Positions 8,279-17,535 of a stretch of 64,000 nt of DNA are shown piece by piece. Origin of the DNA: Zunongwangia atlantica 22II14-10F7 (lineage in GTDB: Bacteria; Bacteroidota; Bacteroidia; Flavobacteriales; Flavobacteriaceae). The position numbers were made by a program, and so were the translations under genes. Numbering within the stretch: the first letter of the stretch is position 1; each line of letters starts with the position of its first letter. Below the pieces are notes generated by a model, which worked only from the letters and a program-made list of their open reading frames with translations, was not told the origin of the DNA and did not search any database. The stretch covers positions 62,001 to 126,000 of the forward strand of contig NZ_ARYN01000013.1 of assembly GCF_002094855.1 (NCBI RefSeq), written 5' to 3'.

Positions 8279-9871
8279 CTACGGAATCAAAGCTTTGAGA
8301 TCTTCCAGCGTATTGGCTTCTTCAATTTTTTTATCGGTTCGCCAACGAAGAATTCTTGGAAATCTGGTGGCGACGCCACTTTTATGACGTTTCGATTCGG
8401 CTATGCCTTCAAAAGCGACTTCAAAAACATGATGAGGTGTCACGCTTCGCACTGGGCCAAAACGCTCTAAGGTATTTTTCTTGATCCAGGCATCTAACTT
8501 TCTAAATTCAGCATCGGTTAAACCGCTATACGCTTTAGCAAAAGTCACCAATTCTTCCTTTTTCTCGTCCCACAAGCCAAAAGTATAATCGGTAAACAAA
8601 TTACTTCGCCTACCGTGACCGCGCATCGCATAGGTAAGCACCGCATCGATAGTTAGAGGATCGACTTTCCATTTCCACCAATCGCCCTTTTTACGCCCAA
8701 CCAAATATGGCGAATCTAAGCGCTTCAGCATTAAACCTTCAGATTTTACTTCTCGAGATCGCTCTCTTTCTTCAGCTGCTTCTTCCCAATTTTTAAACTG
8801 GATAGTGTGCGATAAATGCAAGGGTAATTCATCAGATTTTACTTCAGTATATAATTTCTCCAGTATCGCCCTACGCTCTTTAAAAGCCCGTTGCCGAATA
8901 TCTTCACCTTCCCACTCCAGGACATCATAAGCTTTAAGGATTACCGGTGTTTTTTTCAGTAAATTTTTTGAAACCGTTTTTCGGCCAATACGAGTTTGAA
9001 GATCTTTAAAAGTTCCTATTTCTCCTTCTGGAAACGGCAAAATTTCTCCGTCGATCACTGTTCCGTTTGGGATTACGCCCACAAACTTTTCGAACTCAGG
9101 ATATTTATCGGTTACCAGTTCTTCCCCGCGGCTCCACACGAACAATTCGTCATTTCTTACAATTACCTGCGATCGTATGCCATCCCATTTATGCTCGGCA
9201 CTCCATTCGCTTACATCGCCCAAATCTTTTGGTTCATCTTCGATTGCATAGGCCAGATAGAACGGATAAGGTTTCGATAAAAAATCCTCTTCATTTTCTT
9301 CTAAAATCAGCTTCGTATAAGTAGTTTTTGCGGGATTCCAATCGCCCATCATTTTATACGCTAAAATATCTTCGTCGATATCTGTGGCTTTAGAAAGCGC
9401 ACGCGTCATTAACTTCTGGCTCACACCAATTCGAAAACTTCCGGTAATAAGTTTGGTAAAAACAAAACGCTCGTAATAATTTAAACTGAGCCAATTATCT
9501 TTTAAATATTCTTTCTTCTCTTCCTCAGATTTTGGTTTTAGATCGATGATTTCCTGTAGAAACTGATTTAGGCTTTTTTCTGAAGATGCTGAAGAAGGTG
9601 GAATTACCAAGGCAATGGTTTCAGCAAGATCACCAACGATATGATAAGATTCCTCAAACAACCACAACGGAATATTAGCAATTTCTGAAGCCCATAATCG
9701 CATTAAAGTCGTATTTACCGGTCTTGGCGGTCGCCTATGCGAAAGTATGGCGATCGTCCAAACCTTATCACGATCTGGCGCATTATTGAAATATTTGGTT
9801 AAAGCTTCAACTTTTAGCGTGGTTTTGTTGGTGCTATCCAGCGTTTTTATAAGTTCTGCAAACTGTCTCAT
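8279..9871 (-). CDS. ATP-dependent DNA ligase (LigB/LigC-like, ligase-associated repair cluster)
   Basis: The 530-residue protein has an N-terminal DNA-binding domain, then the nucleotidyltransferase domain with the adenylation motif HKWDGIRSQ (Lys 228), motif III DGEILPF, motif IV SEGLMLKRLD and motif V DWWKWK, and an OB domain at the C terminus. It seals nicks using ATP, in contrast to the housekeeping NAD-dependent LigA that should lie elsewhere. Its stop to the helicase start is 48 bases and its start overlaps the exonuclease stop by 4 bases (ATGA), so the three are one transcript. Family members work in damage repair, not replication. Confidence 0.94.
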   Translation of the reverse strand: MRQFAELIKTLDSTNKTTLKVEALTKYFNNAPDRDKVWTIAILSHRRPPRPVNTTLMRLWASEIANIPLWLFEESYHIVGDLAETIALVIPPSSASSEKSLNQFLQEIIDLKPKSEEEKKEYLKDNWLSLNYYERFVFTKLITGSFRIGVSQKLMTRALSKATDIDEDILAYKMMGDWNPAKTTYTKLILEENEEDFLSKPYPFYLAYAIEDEPKDLGDVSEWSAEHKWDGIRSQVIVRNDELFVWSRGEELVTDKYPEFEKFVGVIPNGTVIDGEILPFPEGEIGTFKDLQTRIGRKTVSKNLLKKTPVILKAYDVLEWEGEDIRQRAFKERRAILEKLYTEVKSDELPLHLSHTIQFKNWEEAAEERERSREVKSEGLMLKRLDSPYLVGRKKGDWWKWKVDPLTIDAVLTYAMRGHGRRSNLFTDYTFGLWDEKKEELVTFAKAYSGLTDAEFRKLDAWIKKNTLERFGPVRSVTPHHVFEVAFEGIAESKRHKSGVATRFPRILRWRTDKKIEEANTLEDLKALIP

Positions 9872-10887
9872 TCGTCTTCGGTTTTAGAAGTTTGCTCGGC
9901 ATTTTCTTCTTCATATTGGGTTTGCTCGGTTCTGGCATCGTAGCCAATTTCCCGAAGATATTTCGAAAAAATATCGGTATACCCGTGAGTACAGATCACT
10001 TTCTCTGCACCGGTTTCTTTTATTGAAGAGAGCAATCCCTGCCAGTCACAATGATCTGAAAGTACGAATCCGCGATCGATAGCTCTACGTCTTCTGGCAC
10101 CACGAAAGGTCATCCATCCACTTGCTGAAGCCGTAACATAAGGCACCATTTTTTTAATCCATGGTGTTCCATGAGCACTCGGCGGTGCCACCACAATATT
10201 GCCTTTAATTTCATCCTTTTTTACATCGCGGGTAATCCTGGTAGTTTCTGGCATTTCTAGTTGTGGTCGCAAAACTTCGGTCATATTTTCTATCGCTCCA
10301 TGCGTATAAATTTTCCCAATAGAAGTATCTAAATACTTCAGCAATCGTTGTGCTTTCCCAAGAGAATATCCAAAGATCACCGAAGTTCTTCCTTCAGCCT
10401 GATTTTGTAGCCACCAGTTATTTATTTCAGCAAAAACCTCTTCCTGTGGCTGCCATTTAAAAGCGGGTAAACCAAAGGTACATTCAGTAATAAAAGTGTG
10501 ACACTTTACCGGTTCGTAAGGCTTTGCCACACCATCATCTTCAGTTTTATAATCACCGGTAAACACCCAAACTTCGCCTTTATATTCTACCCTTATCTGT
10601 GCTGATCCAATAATATGTCCCGCAGGATGAAACGAAAATTTCACGTTATTAATGCTAAAAGTCTCGTTCCAATCTTTTCCGCTTACATTAATTTCTCCTA
10701 ATCGATGTTTTATAATTGGAATATTGCTGTGATGAGTAATATATTTTTTATGCCCCCAACGAGAATGATCGGCGTGTCCATGCGAGATTATCGCTTTATC
10801 TACCGGGCGCCAGGGATCCAGATAAACATCTGCCTGGGCGCAATAAATTCCTTTGTCATTAAACGCCAGTAGCGGAGTATTCTTCAT
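9868..10887 (-). CDS. Ligase-associated DNA damage response exonuclease (metallo-beta-lactamase/SNM1-like)
   Basis: This 339-residue protein carries the metallo-beta-lactamase motif HGHADHSRWG (His 36, His 38, Asp 40, His 41), further ligands in HPAGHIIGSA and FTGDYKTED, and a beta-CASP-like part ending in LSDHCDWQGLL. These features fit the SNM1/Pso2-like exonuclease found with Lhr helicase and ATP-dependent ligase in many bacteria. It would trim DNA ends before sealing. It is the first gene of the operon and its stop overlaps the ligase start by 4 bases. A short acidic tail (EEENAEQTSKTEDE) follows the fold. Confidence 0.93.
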   Translation of the reverse strand: MKNTPLLAFNDKGIYCAQADVYLDPWRPVDKAIISHGHADHSRWGHKKYITHHSNIPIIKHRLGEINVSGKDWNETFSINNVKFSFHPAGHIIGSAQIRVEYKGEVWVFTGDYKTEDDGVAKPYEPVKCHTFITECTFGLPAFKWQPQEEVFAEINNWWLQNQAEGRTSVIFGYSLGKAQRLLKYLDTSIGKIYTHGAIENMTEVLRPQLEMPETTRITRDVKKDEIKGNIVVAPPSAHGTPWIKKMVPYVTASASGWMTFRGARRRRAIDRGFVLSDHCDWQGLLSSIKETGAEKVICTHGYTDIFSKYLREIGYDARTEQTQYEEENAEQTSKTEDE

Positions 10888-11025
10888 CAGGTTTTTACAT
10901 TTTTTGCAACAATACTGATGAAATTAGGCAAAATAGAAAGGCTAAAAAAGGGATTAAGAAAAGATTAGCGAATGTTCTATAATTGAAATTTCTTAAGAAT
11001 TAAACAAAAATATCTCATCATTATT

Positions 11026-11033
11026 TATATTTG
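11026..11033 (+). promoter_or_regulatory. Bacteroidota -7 promoter element (terB-like gene)
   Basis: TATATTTG fits TAnnTTTG and lies 18 bases before the start codon at 11052. No convincing -33 TTTG was seen at the right distance. Confidence 0.5.
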
Positions 11034-11051
11034 CAGCCAAAATCCCTCAAT

Positions 11052-11480
11052 ATGTCATTTTCAGATTTATTCGGCTCAGGAGAGCATTTAAGAAATTTAA
11101 GTCATTTTGCAGCTATTGTTAATCTTGCTGCGGTAGACGGTGCAATTAATGAAGCAGAAGAAAACTTATTAAGACGCTTTGCCAGAAAGTTGGATATTAC
11201 AGAAAGTGAGTACAAAAAGGTACTTGAAAACCCTAAAGGATATCCATTAACTCCTTCTCATGATACTGAAAGACGTTTAGAACGACTTCACGATCTTTTT
11301 AGAATCATCTTTGCAGATCATATTATTGATGATGAAGAAGCCGAACTGATAAAACGTTACGCTATTGGTCTTGGTTTTTCCAGTCAGGCTTCAGAAGCTA
11401 TAATTAAAAGATCTGTACAGATTTTTGGTGGACAAATCTCTTTTGAAGATTACCAGTATTTGTTAGAGAAAGAGGATTAA
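11052..11480 (+). CDS. TerB-like (DUF533/tellurite-resistance fold) protein
   Basis: From ATG 11052 the product has 142 residues. It is all-helical and includes [27 protein letters not shown] and a second acidic pair [17 protein letters not shown], the two D-x-D/E-x-x-E metal-binding-like helices of the TerB fold. Such proteins sense or bind divalent ions in the cytoplasm and often act in stress responses; no ter cluster is nearby, so a role in tellurite resistance is not implied. A TTG at 11031 lies inside the promoter element and is rejected as start. The stop overlaps the convergent fbp gene by 4 bases. Confidence 0.8.
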   Translation: MSFSDLFGSGEHLRNLSHFAAIVNLAAVDGAINEAEENLLRRFARKLDITESEYKKVLENPKGYPLTPSHDTERRLERLHDLFRIIFADHIIDDEEAELIKRYAIGLGFSSQASEAIIKRSVQIFGGQISFEDYQYLLEKED

Positions 11481-12487
11481 TCTCCGTATTCTTTCATGAA
11501 CGCTTCAGCTTTTTCTACCATTGTTTTGCTTCCGCAGAAAATGGCAGATCGCTCATGCAGTTCTGTAGGCATAATATCCATCACACGCTGGTAGCCATCA
11601 CTGGCTTTACCACCGGCCTGCTCTACTATAAATGCCATAGGATTACATTCGTAAAGTAAACGAAGTTTCCCTTTGTTGTATTTAGTGCTTTTTGGATAAA
11701 TATAAATACCACCTTTTATCATATTTCGATGAATATCTGATACCATCGAGCCTATGTATCTTGAAGTGTAAGGACGATCGCCTTCTTCTTCCTGGCAGTA
11801 TTTAATATATTTTTTCACCCCGTTAGGAAAGTGTGCATAATTCCCTTCGTTGATAGAATAAATATTGCCTGTTTCAGGAAATTTCATGTCTGGATGTGAA
11901 AGATACCAGGATCCCAATGCAGGGTTTAAGGTAAAGCCATTCACTCCGTGCCCGGTTGTGTAAACTAGCATTGTTGAAGTTCCGTAGATAATATATCCTG
12001 CAGCCACCTGCAAATTACCGGGCTGTAAGAAATCTTCTGAAGTTACCGGAGTTCCTATCGGAGTCACTCTTCTATAGATCGAAAAGATTGTCCCAACCGA
12101 AACATTTACATCGATATTAGAACTTCCATCTAATGGATCCATAAGCACCACATATTTATTTTTATGGTCTTTACGGCTTCCGGCAATAGTGATAAATTCA
12201 TCATTTTCTTCGGAACCTATTCCGCATACGATTTCACGATTAGTAAGGGTTTGGATAAACGTATTATTCGCAAATACGTCTAATTTTTGTTGATCTTCTC
12301 CCTGAACATTTTGTTCTCCAGCAGCCCCTGTAATATCTACGAGTCCTGCTTTATTTACCTCGTGATTTACTACTTTTGCTGCTAAGCGAATAGAACGTAT
12401 TAATCTTGATAATTCTCCCGTCGAATATGGGAAATCCTGTTGGTTATCGATGATAAACTCACCGAGCGTTGGTCTGGTTTTAGTCAT
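11477..12487 (-). CDS. fbp: Class 1 fructose-1,6-bisphosphatase
   Basis: The 336-residue enzyme contains the family signature [10 protein letters not shown] at residues 117-126 for metal and phosphate binding, the upstream GSEENDEF metal ligands, and the substrate-binding [12 protein letters not shown] near the C terminus. It removes the 1-phosphate from fructose-1,6-bisphosphate, the committed step of gluconeogenesis, in the cytoplasm. Length and motifs are those of class 1 enzymes. It is transcribed alone; a TAnnTTTG element lies 23 bases upstream of the start codon. Confidence 0.96.
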   Translation of the reverse strand: MTKTRPTLGEFIIDNQQDFPYSTGELSRLIRSIRLAAKVVNHEVNKAGLVDITGAAGEQNVQGEDQQKLDVFANNTFIQTLTNREIVCGIGSEENDEFITIAGSRKDHKNKYVVLMDPLDGSSNIDVNVSVGTIFSIYRRVTPIGTPVTSEDFLQPGNLQVAAGYIIYGTSTMLVYTTGHGVNGFTLNPALGSWYLSHPDMKFPETGNIYSINEGNYAHFPNGVKKYIKYCQEEEGDRPYTSRYIGSMVSDIHRNMIKGGIYIYPKSTKYNKGKLRLLYECNPMAFIVEQAGGKASDGYQRVMDIMPTELHERSAIFCGSKTMVEKAEAFMKEYGD

Positions 12488-12510
12488 TTTGATTCACAGT
12501 AGTTTGTTAT

Positions 12511-12518
12511 CAAATTTA
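12511..12518 (-). promoter_or_regulatory. -7 promoter element of fbp
   Basis: On the minus strand the sequence reads TAAATTTG, a perfect TAnnTTTG match, 23 bases before the fbp start codon. A -33 box was not evident. Confidence 0.5.
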
Positions 12519-12594
12519 TTGAAAAATTGCCGTTTTACATCGTTTTCGTAAACGTTTTAACACAAATTAAAATTTCACCTGAAAGGTTTTCAAT

Positions 12595-13077
12595 ATGAAA
12601 ATAGAAGTTAGAAAAGCTGTAAAAGAAGATATGACCGCTGTTTTAAGGCTAATAAATGAATTAGCTAAATTCGAAAATGAACCCGATGCTGTAGAGCTTA
12701 CTGTAAAAGATTTGGAAAACGATGGTTTTGGAGATCGCCCGTTATTTGAATGTTTTGTTGCTGAAGCCGATGGCAAGATCGAAGGTATGGCATTATTCTA
12801 TTATCGCTATTCTACCTGGAAAGGAAAAACCGTACACCTTGAAGATTTGGTGGTAAGCGAAGCTTTTCGTGGAAAAGGTCTTGGTGGCGCATTGTATGCT
12901 GCAGTGATCAATTATGCTAAAGAACAGGGTTGCAAACGAACCGAATGGGTTGTGTTGGATTGGAACACCAATGCAGTTGAGTTTTACAAAAATAGTGGCG
13001 CTACTGTATTTAAAGAATGGCGCACAGTACAGATGGATGAAGCCGCTATGGAAGCTTTTTGTGCAAAAACCCGTTAA
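12595..13077 (+). CDS. GNAT family N-acetyltransferase (first of a tandem pair)
   Basis: This 160-residue protein has the GNAT acetyl-CoA motif A (VVSEAFRGKGLGGALYAA, about 87-104) preceded by the HLEDLVV strand, and motif B NTNAVEFYKNSGA. It resembles the diamine or thialysine N-acetyltransferase (SSAT-like) subgroup, shown by the opening R.A...D...VL.L..ELA.FE and the TWKG...HLEDL stretch. Acceptor is unknown. It is followed 76 bases later by a paralogue with the same layout. Confidence 0.88.
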   Translation: MKIEVRKAVKEDMTAVLRLINELAKFENEPDAVELTVKDLENDGFGDRPLFECFVAEADGKIEGMALFYYRYSTWKGKTVHLEDLVVSEAFRGKGLGGALYAAVINYAKEQGCKRTEWVVLDWNTNAVEFYKNSGATVFKEWRTVQMDEAAMEAFCAKTR

Positions 13078-13125
13078 GATTAAGCTAAGTCCTTTTAAAT
13101 CCTGAAAGTTCTAAAAGCATATTCC

Positions 13126-13133
13126 TATTTTTG
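13126..13133 (+). promoter_or_regulatory. -7 promoter element of the second acetyltransferase
   Basis: TATTTTTG fits TAnnTTTG and lies 20 bases before the start codon at 13154, suggesting that the second GNAT gene and aspartokinase can be transcribed separately from the first GNAT gene. Confidence 0.4.
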
Positions 13134-13153
13134 TTAAAATCAAAGCAAAAATT

Positions 13154-13627
13154 ATGGAATATCAGATACGCGAAGCTAAACGGGAGGACATGCCAAAAGT
13201 TCTTGAATTGATCATGGAACTGGCAAAACATGAAAATGCTGAAAATGAAGTAGAAATTTCTGTAAAAGACCTGGAAACTGAAGGTTTTGACCACGGAAAT
13301 TTTAAATGTTTTGTTGCCGATGTTGACGGCAAACTTGCCGGGATGGCTTTAGTTTATTTTAGATTTTCTACCTGGAAAGGTCGTACCGTTCATTTAGAAG
13401 ATCTAATTGTTACTGAAAGTATGCGTGGCACTGGTTTAGGCGGCGCTCTATATAACCAGGTGGTAAAATATGGTTATGAGCATGGCGTAAAACGTGTAGA
13501 ATGGGTTGTTTCTGAAGGAAATAAAAATGCGATCGAATTTTACGAAAATACAGGTGCCGATATTAAAAAGAACTGGTACACAGTTCACATGAATGAAAGC
13601 GTTATTAAAAAGAATATCCAAAAATAA
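13154..13627 (+). CDS. GNAT family N-acetyltransferase (second of a tandem pair)
   Basis: The 157-residue protein is clearly a paralogue of its neighbour at 12595: both share the KVLELI.ELAKHEN opening, the FSTWKGRTVHLEDLIV strand, the acetyl-CoA loop MRGTGLGGALY, and the EWVV...N.NAIEFYENTGA motif. It belongs to the same SSAT-like acetyltransferase group. It is only 3 bases upstream of aspartokinase, so these two are very likely co-transcribed, which hints at an amino-acid or polyamine acceptor. Confidence 0.88.
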   Translation: MEYQIREAKREDMPKVLELIMELAKHENAENEVEISVKDLETEGFDHGNFKCFVADVDGKLAGMALVYFRFSTWKGRTVHLEDLIVTESMRGTGLGGALYNQVVKYGYEHGVKRVEWVVSEGNKNAIEFYENTGADIKKNWYTVHMNESVIKKNIQK

Positions 13628-13630
13628 CGA

Positions 13631-14887
13631 ATGAAAGTCTTCAAATTTGGGGGAGCATCTGTAAAAGATGCAGCAGGAGTAAAAAATGTTCTAAAAGTGC
13701 TGCAAAAGCACCAAAATCCAGATAAACTGATCGTAATTTCAGCGATGGGGAAAACCACCAATGCGCTGGAAGTTATTATCCAGAAATATTTGAGCGAACA
13801 ATCTCCTGAACCCGAAATTGAACGATTAAGATTGTTTCATGTAGAGATCATGAACGGACTTTTCGAAAATAAGCAGGCTGCGGTTTTCGAAAAAATCAAT
13901 CAGTTTTTCACCAATCTTAAAAATTTTCTTCAGCATAATAAATCGAAACAATACGACTTTGTTTATGACCAGATTATAGGTTTTGGCGAGTTAATTTCTA
14001 CCAGCATTGTAAGTGAATATTTATCAAGAAACGGTATTAAAAACACTTGGGTTGACGCTCGTGACCTTATAAAAACCAATAGTACTTATCGTGATGCTAA
14101 AGTAGATTGGGAAACGACACAGAAAAATATTATTACTGAAATTAAGCCTAAAAGCATAAGTATCACGCAGGGTTTTATAGCTTCAGATGCTAACAATTTC
14201 ACCACGAGTTTAGGACGAGAAGGGAGTGATTATACAGCAGGAATTTTTGCATATTGCCTGAATGCTGAAAGTGTAACAATCTGGAAAGATGTACCCGGAG
14301 TTCTAAATGCAGATCCTCGAGAATTTACCGAGACGACTTTGCTTAACGAAATCTCTTATGAAGAAGCGATCGAACTGGCCTTTTACGGCGCATCTGTAAT
14401 TCATCCAAAAACGCTTCAGCCATTACAGCAAAAGGAAATCCCGCTTTTTGTAAAGTCCTTTTTTCATCCAGAAAACGAAGGCACAAAAGTTTGCAAAGGA
14501 GATGGATGCGCGGTAGTTCCGCAATTACCTTGCTTTATCGTAAAGAAAAATCAGGCTTTAATATCTTTATCTTCGCTGGATTTTTCGTTTATGGTAGAAG
14601 AAAATATTAGTGAAGTTTTTCAGCTTTTTCATCAATACCAGATGAAAGTCGATCTTATACAAAATTCGGCCATTAGTTTTTCGGTTTGTGTGGATAACAA
14701 ATTCAATCAGCTTGAAAAATTAATTCAACACTTAAAGGCAAAATTTCGCGTTGAATACCAAACAGGTGTTTCATTATATACTATTCGCCATTTTAATGAA
14801 GCTGCAATTACTTCCGTAGAAAAAGGAAAAAAGGTGCTGTTAAAACAGCTTACGCATAATACTGTACAGATGGTAACAGATTGCTAA
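13631..14887 (+). CDS. lysC: Aspartate kinase (monofunctional)
   Basis: The 418-residue enzyme opens with the kinase signature KFGGASVKDAAGV, has TSLGREGSDYTAG for nucleotide and aspartate binding around residue 200, and DVPGVLNADPR. It phosphorylates L-aspartate as the first step to lysine, threonine and methionine. The last 120 residues should form the ACT regulatory region but are rather divergent, so feedback control is uncertain. It is monofunctional, without a homoserine dehydrogenase part. It directly follows a GNAT gene. Confidence 0.9.
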   Translation: MKVFKFGGASVKDAAGVKNVLKVLQKHQNPDKLIVISAMGKTTNALEVIIQKYLSEQSPEPEIERLRLFHVEIMNGLFENKQAAVFEKINQFFTNLKNFLQHNKSKQYDFVYDQIIGFGELISTSIVSEYLSRNGIKNTWVDARDLIKTNSTYRDAKVDWETTQKNIITEIKPKSISITQGFIASDANNFTTSLGREGSDYTAGIFAYCLNAESVTIWKDVPGVLNADPREFTETTLLNEISYEEAIELAFYGASVIHPKTLQPLQQKEIPLFVKSFFHPENEGTKVCKGDGCAVVPQLPCFIVKKNQALISLSSLDFSFMVEENISEVFQLFHQYQMKVDLIQNSAISFSVCVDNKFNQLEKLIQHLKAKFRVEYQTGVSLYTIRHFNEAAITSVEKGKKVLLKQLTHNTVQMVTDC

Positions 14888-14909
14888 AACCTTAATGCTA
14901 TTTGTTTGC

Positions 14910-14917
14910 TATATTTG
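14910..14917 (+). promoter_or_regulatory. -7 promoter element of the acyltransferase gene
   Basis: TATATTTG fits TAnnTTTG, 18 bases before the start codon at 14936. Confidence 0.45.
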
Positions 14918-14935
14918 TTTAAAACCAATTAACCA

Positions 14936-16738
14936 ATGGGATTTGTAACCGCCAAAGAAGTTGCTCGAGTAATGAATCTCGAAAAAATGGGTTTTCTAGG
15001 AACCACGGCTGGATGGGTGCTTTTAAGAACTACAAAGCTTTCCCGATTAAATAAAGAATATCAAAAACGAAAGAGCCTTAAAGGGGTTGAGTTTATCGAC
15101 TCAATTCTTGAAGGTTTCGAAATTCAGTTCGATATTCCAGAAAAGGATCTGAAGCGTATTCCTAAAACCGGCCCTTTTATTACTATTTCTAACCATCCAC
15201 TTGGCGGTATCGATGGGATGATCTTAATGAAGCTACTGCTGGAACAAAGGGAGGATTATAAAATTATCGCAAACTTTTTATTGCATCGTCTAGATCCTTT
15301 ACGACCATACATTATGCCGGTAAATCCTTTTGAAACTCATAAGGATGCAAAATCGAGCGTTGGCGGCATTAAAGAAGCGATCGCTCATTTGCGCGAAGGC
15401 CACGTATTGGGGATGTTTCCTGCAGGTGAAGTTTCTACTTATAAAGATGAAAAACTAATTGTAGATAAACCCTGGGAACCGGTAGCAATGCGCTTGATCC
15501 AAAAGGCAAAAGTTCCTGTTGTTCCTATCTATTTTCACGCAAAGAACAGCACATTTTTCTATCGTTTAGCCTCGATGAGCGATGTCCTTAGAACAGCTAA
15601 ACTGCCTAGTGAAATGCTTTCGCAAAAACGCCGAAAAATAAAAGTGCGAATTGGTAATCCAATATCTGTAGAAGACCAGGCAGAATTTAAAGACCTGGAA
15701 TCGTTTACCGGGTACCTGCGCCGTAAAACTTATATGCTGGCCAATGTTTTCGAAAAAAAGAAGCTTTTCGAGAAAATACCGCACACTTTAAAACTTCCCA
15801 AATCGCCAAAAAAGATCGCTACAGAAACCAAATCTGAGCTTATGGAAGCTGAGGTTGAAAAGTGTAGACAGCTTGACAAACGCTTACTGGTTTCTAAGAA
15901 TTACGAGGTGTTTTTAGCTAAAAGAGAAATCATTCCCAATATCGTGCAGGAGCTTGGGCGATTACGTGAAATCACTTTTAGGGAAATTGGTGAAGGCACA
16001 AATAATCCGGTAGACCTGGATCCTTTTGACGATCATTATTATCATCTTTTTCTGTGGGATAGCGATGCCAAAAAAGTTGCCGGGGCGTACCGAATGGGAA
16101 TGGGTGCCGAAATTTTTAAAGACCATGGTATTAATGGTTTTTACCTTCAGGATCTTTTTAGATTTGAGCCAGAATTGTATAAAATGATGAGTGAATCTAT
16201 CGAAATGGGTAGAGCATTTATCATTAAAGAATATCAGCAAAAACCAATGCCTTTATTTTTGCTATGGAAAGGAATTGTGCATTGTACTCTTCGATTCCCA
16301 GAGCATAAATATCTTATTGGTGGCGTAAGCATTAGCAACAAGTTTTCTAATTTCTCTAAATCGCTTATGATCGAGTTTATGCGCTCTAATTATTACGATC
16401 CTTACGTAGCGCAATATGTAAGACCGAAGAAAGAATTTAAGGTAAAACTTGAAGATGCCGATAAGGATATCGTTTTTGATAAAAGTGAAGCCGATCTTAA
16501 TAAGTTTGATAAGATTATTGACGAGATCGAACCAGAAAACCTTCGATTACCTGTATTGATCAAAAAGTATATTAAACAGAATGCAAAAGTAGTTGCCTTT
16601 AATGTCGATCCATTATTTAACAATGCGGTAGATGGTTTAATGTACATTAGAATCGCAGATCTTCCTGAAAGCACCGTAAAACCAGTAATGGAAGAATTTC
16701 AAAAAGAACTGGAAGAAAAACACTTAAACAACCAGTAA
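14936..16738 (+). CDS. olsF: OlsF-type bifunctional acyltransferase (PlsC domain + OlsB-like GNAT domain)
   Basis: Residues 75-290 form a lysophospholipid acyltransferase domain with the catalytic pair in NHPLGGID (His 87, Asp 93; spacing of five) and the second motif FPAGEVST (161-168). Residues 320-520 form an OlsB/hemolysin-like N-acyltransferase (GNAT) domain. This order matches OlsF, which makes ornithine lipids by N-acylating and then O-acylating the amino acid; related split genes in Bacteroides (glsB, glsA) make glycine lipids. The amino acid used here is not predictable. The protein should sit on the inner membrane. It is monocistronic. Confidence in domains is high, in the product moderate. 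Confidence 0.85.
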   Translation: MGFVTAKEVARVMNLEKMGFLGTTAGWVLLRTTKLSRLNKEYQKRKSLKGVEFIDSILEGFEIQFDIPEKDLKRIPKTGPFITISNHPLGGIDGMILMKLLLEQREDYKIIANFLLHRLDPLRPYIMPVNPFETHKDAKSSVGGIKEAIAHLREGHVLGMFPAGEVSTYKDEKLIVDKPWEPVAMRLIQKAKVPVVPIYFHAKNSTFFYRLASMSDVLRTAKLPSEMLSQKRRKIKVRIGNPISVEDQAEFKDLESFTGYLRRKTYMLANVFEKKKLFEKIPHTLKLPKSPKKIATETKSELMEAEVEKCRQLDKRLLVSKNYEVFLAKREIIPNIVQELGRLREITFREIGEGTNNPVDLDPFDDHYYHLFLWDSDAKKVAGAYRMGMGAEIFKDHGINGFYLQDLFRFEPELYKMMSESIEMGRAFIIKEYQQKPMPLFLLWKGIVHCTLRFPEHKYLIGGVSISNKFSNFSKSLMIEFMRSNYYDPYVAQYVRPKKEFKVKLEDADKDIVFDKSEADLNKFDKIIDEIEPENLRLPVLIKKYIKQNAKVVAFNVDPLFNNAVDGLMYIRIADLPESTVKPVMEEFQKELEEKHLNNQ

Positions 16739-16829
16739 TTGCAAGGCTGTTAATTTAGTGTTATACCTAAAAAGAGCTTAGGTAAATGTTATTTCAATTA
16801 TTATATTCATTTTAAACAGAAAGCAAAAA

Positions 16830-17480
16830 ATGGAAAAGATATTGATTGCCGGCGCAACCGGCCAAACAGGAAAACGAATTATTGAAATACTAAACAGCTC
16901 GCAAAACTTCAACCCTGTAGCGATGATTCGAAAAGAAGAGCAAAAGCAAATCTTTGATGATATGGGCGTAGAAAGCGTACTTGCAGATCTTGAAGGAGAT
17001 GTAAAACCTGCATTTAAAGGAATAGACAAAGTTATATTTGCAGCAGGCTCTGGAGGAAGTACCGGACCAGAAAAAACTACGGCGGTAGACGAAGAAGGAG
17101 CCATTAAAATGATCGATGCGGCAAAAGAAAATAACGTAAAAAAGTTTGTAATGCTTAGCGCTATGGGAACAGACAACCCTGAAGATGGCGGAGATCTAGA
17201 ACACTATTTACGCGCAAAGAAAAAAGCTGATGATCACTTGCGTGAAAGCGGAGTTCCTTTTACCATCGTACAACCAGGAAGTTTAAGTGACGAATTGGGC
17301 CGTGCCCGAGTTAAAGTTGCTGAAAAACTAGGCGAATATGGCGAAATTGCACGAGATGATGTTGCCTTTTTAATGGTAATGTCTCTTGCCGATCCACTAA
17401 CTAAAAACATGAGTTTTGAAGCCTTAGAGGGCGAAACTCCGGTTAAACAGGCGTTAATCGAGTTAAGCGGAATTGGATAA
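16830..17480 (+). CDS. NAD(P)-binding SDR/NmrA-like protein (YwnB type)
   Basis: The 216-residue protein starts with the Rossmann motif GATGQTGKRI (8-17) and continues with the atypical short-chain dehydrogenase pattern (VIFAAGSGGSTGPEKTTAVDEEGA, then KKFVMLSAMG and the LRESGVPFTIVQPGSL strand). It lacks a classical YxxxK active site and matches the NAD(P)H-binding/NmrA-like branch that often acts as a redox sensor or a poorly known reductase. A bidirectional terminator follows at 17507-17535. Confidence 0.82.
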   Translation: MEKILIAGATGQTGKRIIEILNSSQNFNPVAMIRKEEQKQIFDDMGVESVLADLEGDVKPAFKGIDKVIFAAGSGGSTGPEKTTAVDEEGAIKMIDAAKENNVKKFVMLSAMGTDNPEDGGDLEHYLRAKKKADDHLRESGVPFTIVQPGSLSDELGRARVKVAEKLGEYGEIARDDVAFLMVMSLADPLTKNMSFEALEGETPVKQALIELSGIG

Positions 17481-17506
17481 AATAAAGGCTTATTTTTTAA
17501 AATATT

Positions 17507-17535
17507 AAGGATGGTAAAAATACCATCCTTTTTTT
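17507..17535. terminator. Bidirectional terminator between SDR and arsC
   Basis: AAGGATGGTA (17507-17516) and its perfect inverted copy (17521-17530) enclose a 4-base loop, followed by a T run on the plus strand. It lies between convergent genes and can serve both; the minus-strand side has a weaker T tract. Confidence 0.85.

Noticed and set aside
16765-16783. ACCTAA/TTAGGT hairpin after the OlsF-type gene
   Set aside because: Only 6 bp with no T run, so no evidence of termination.
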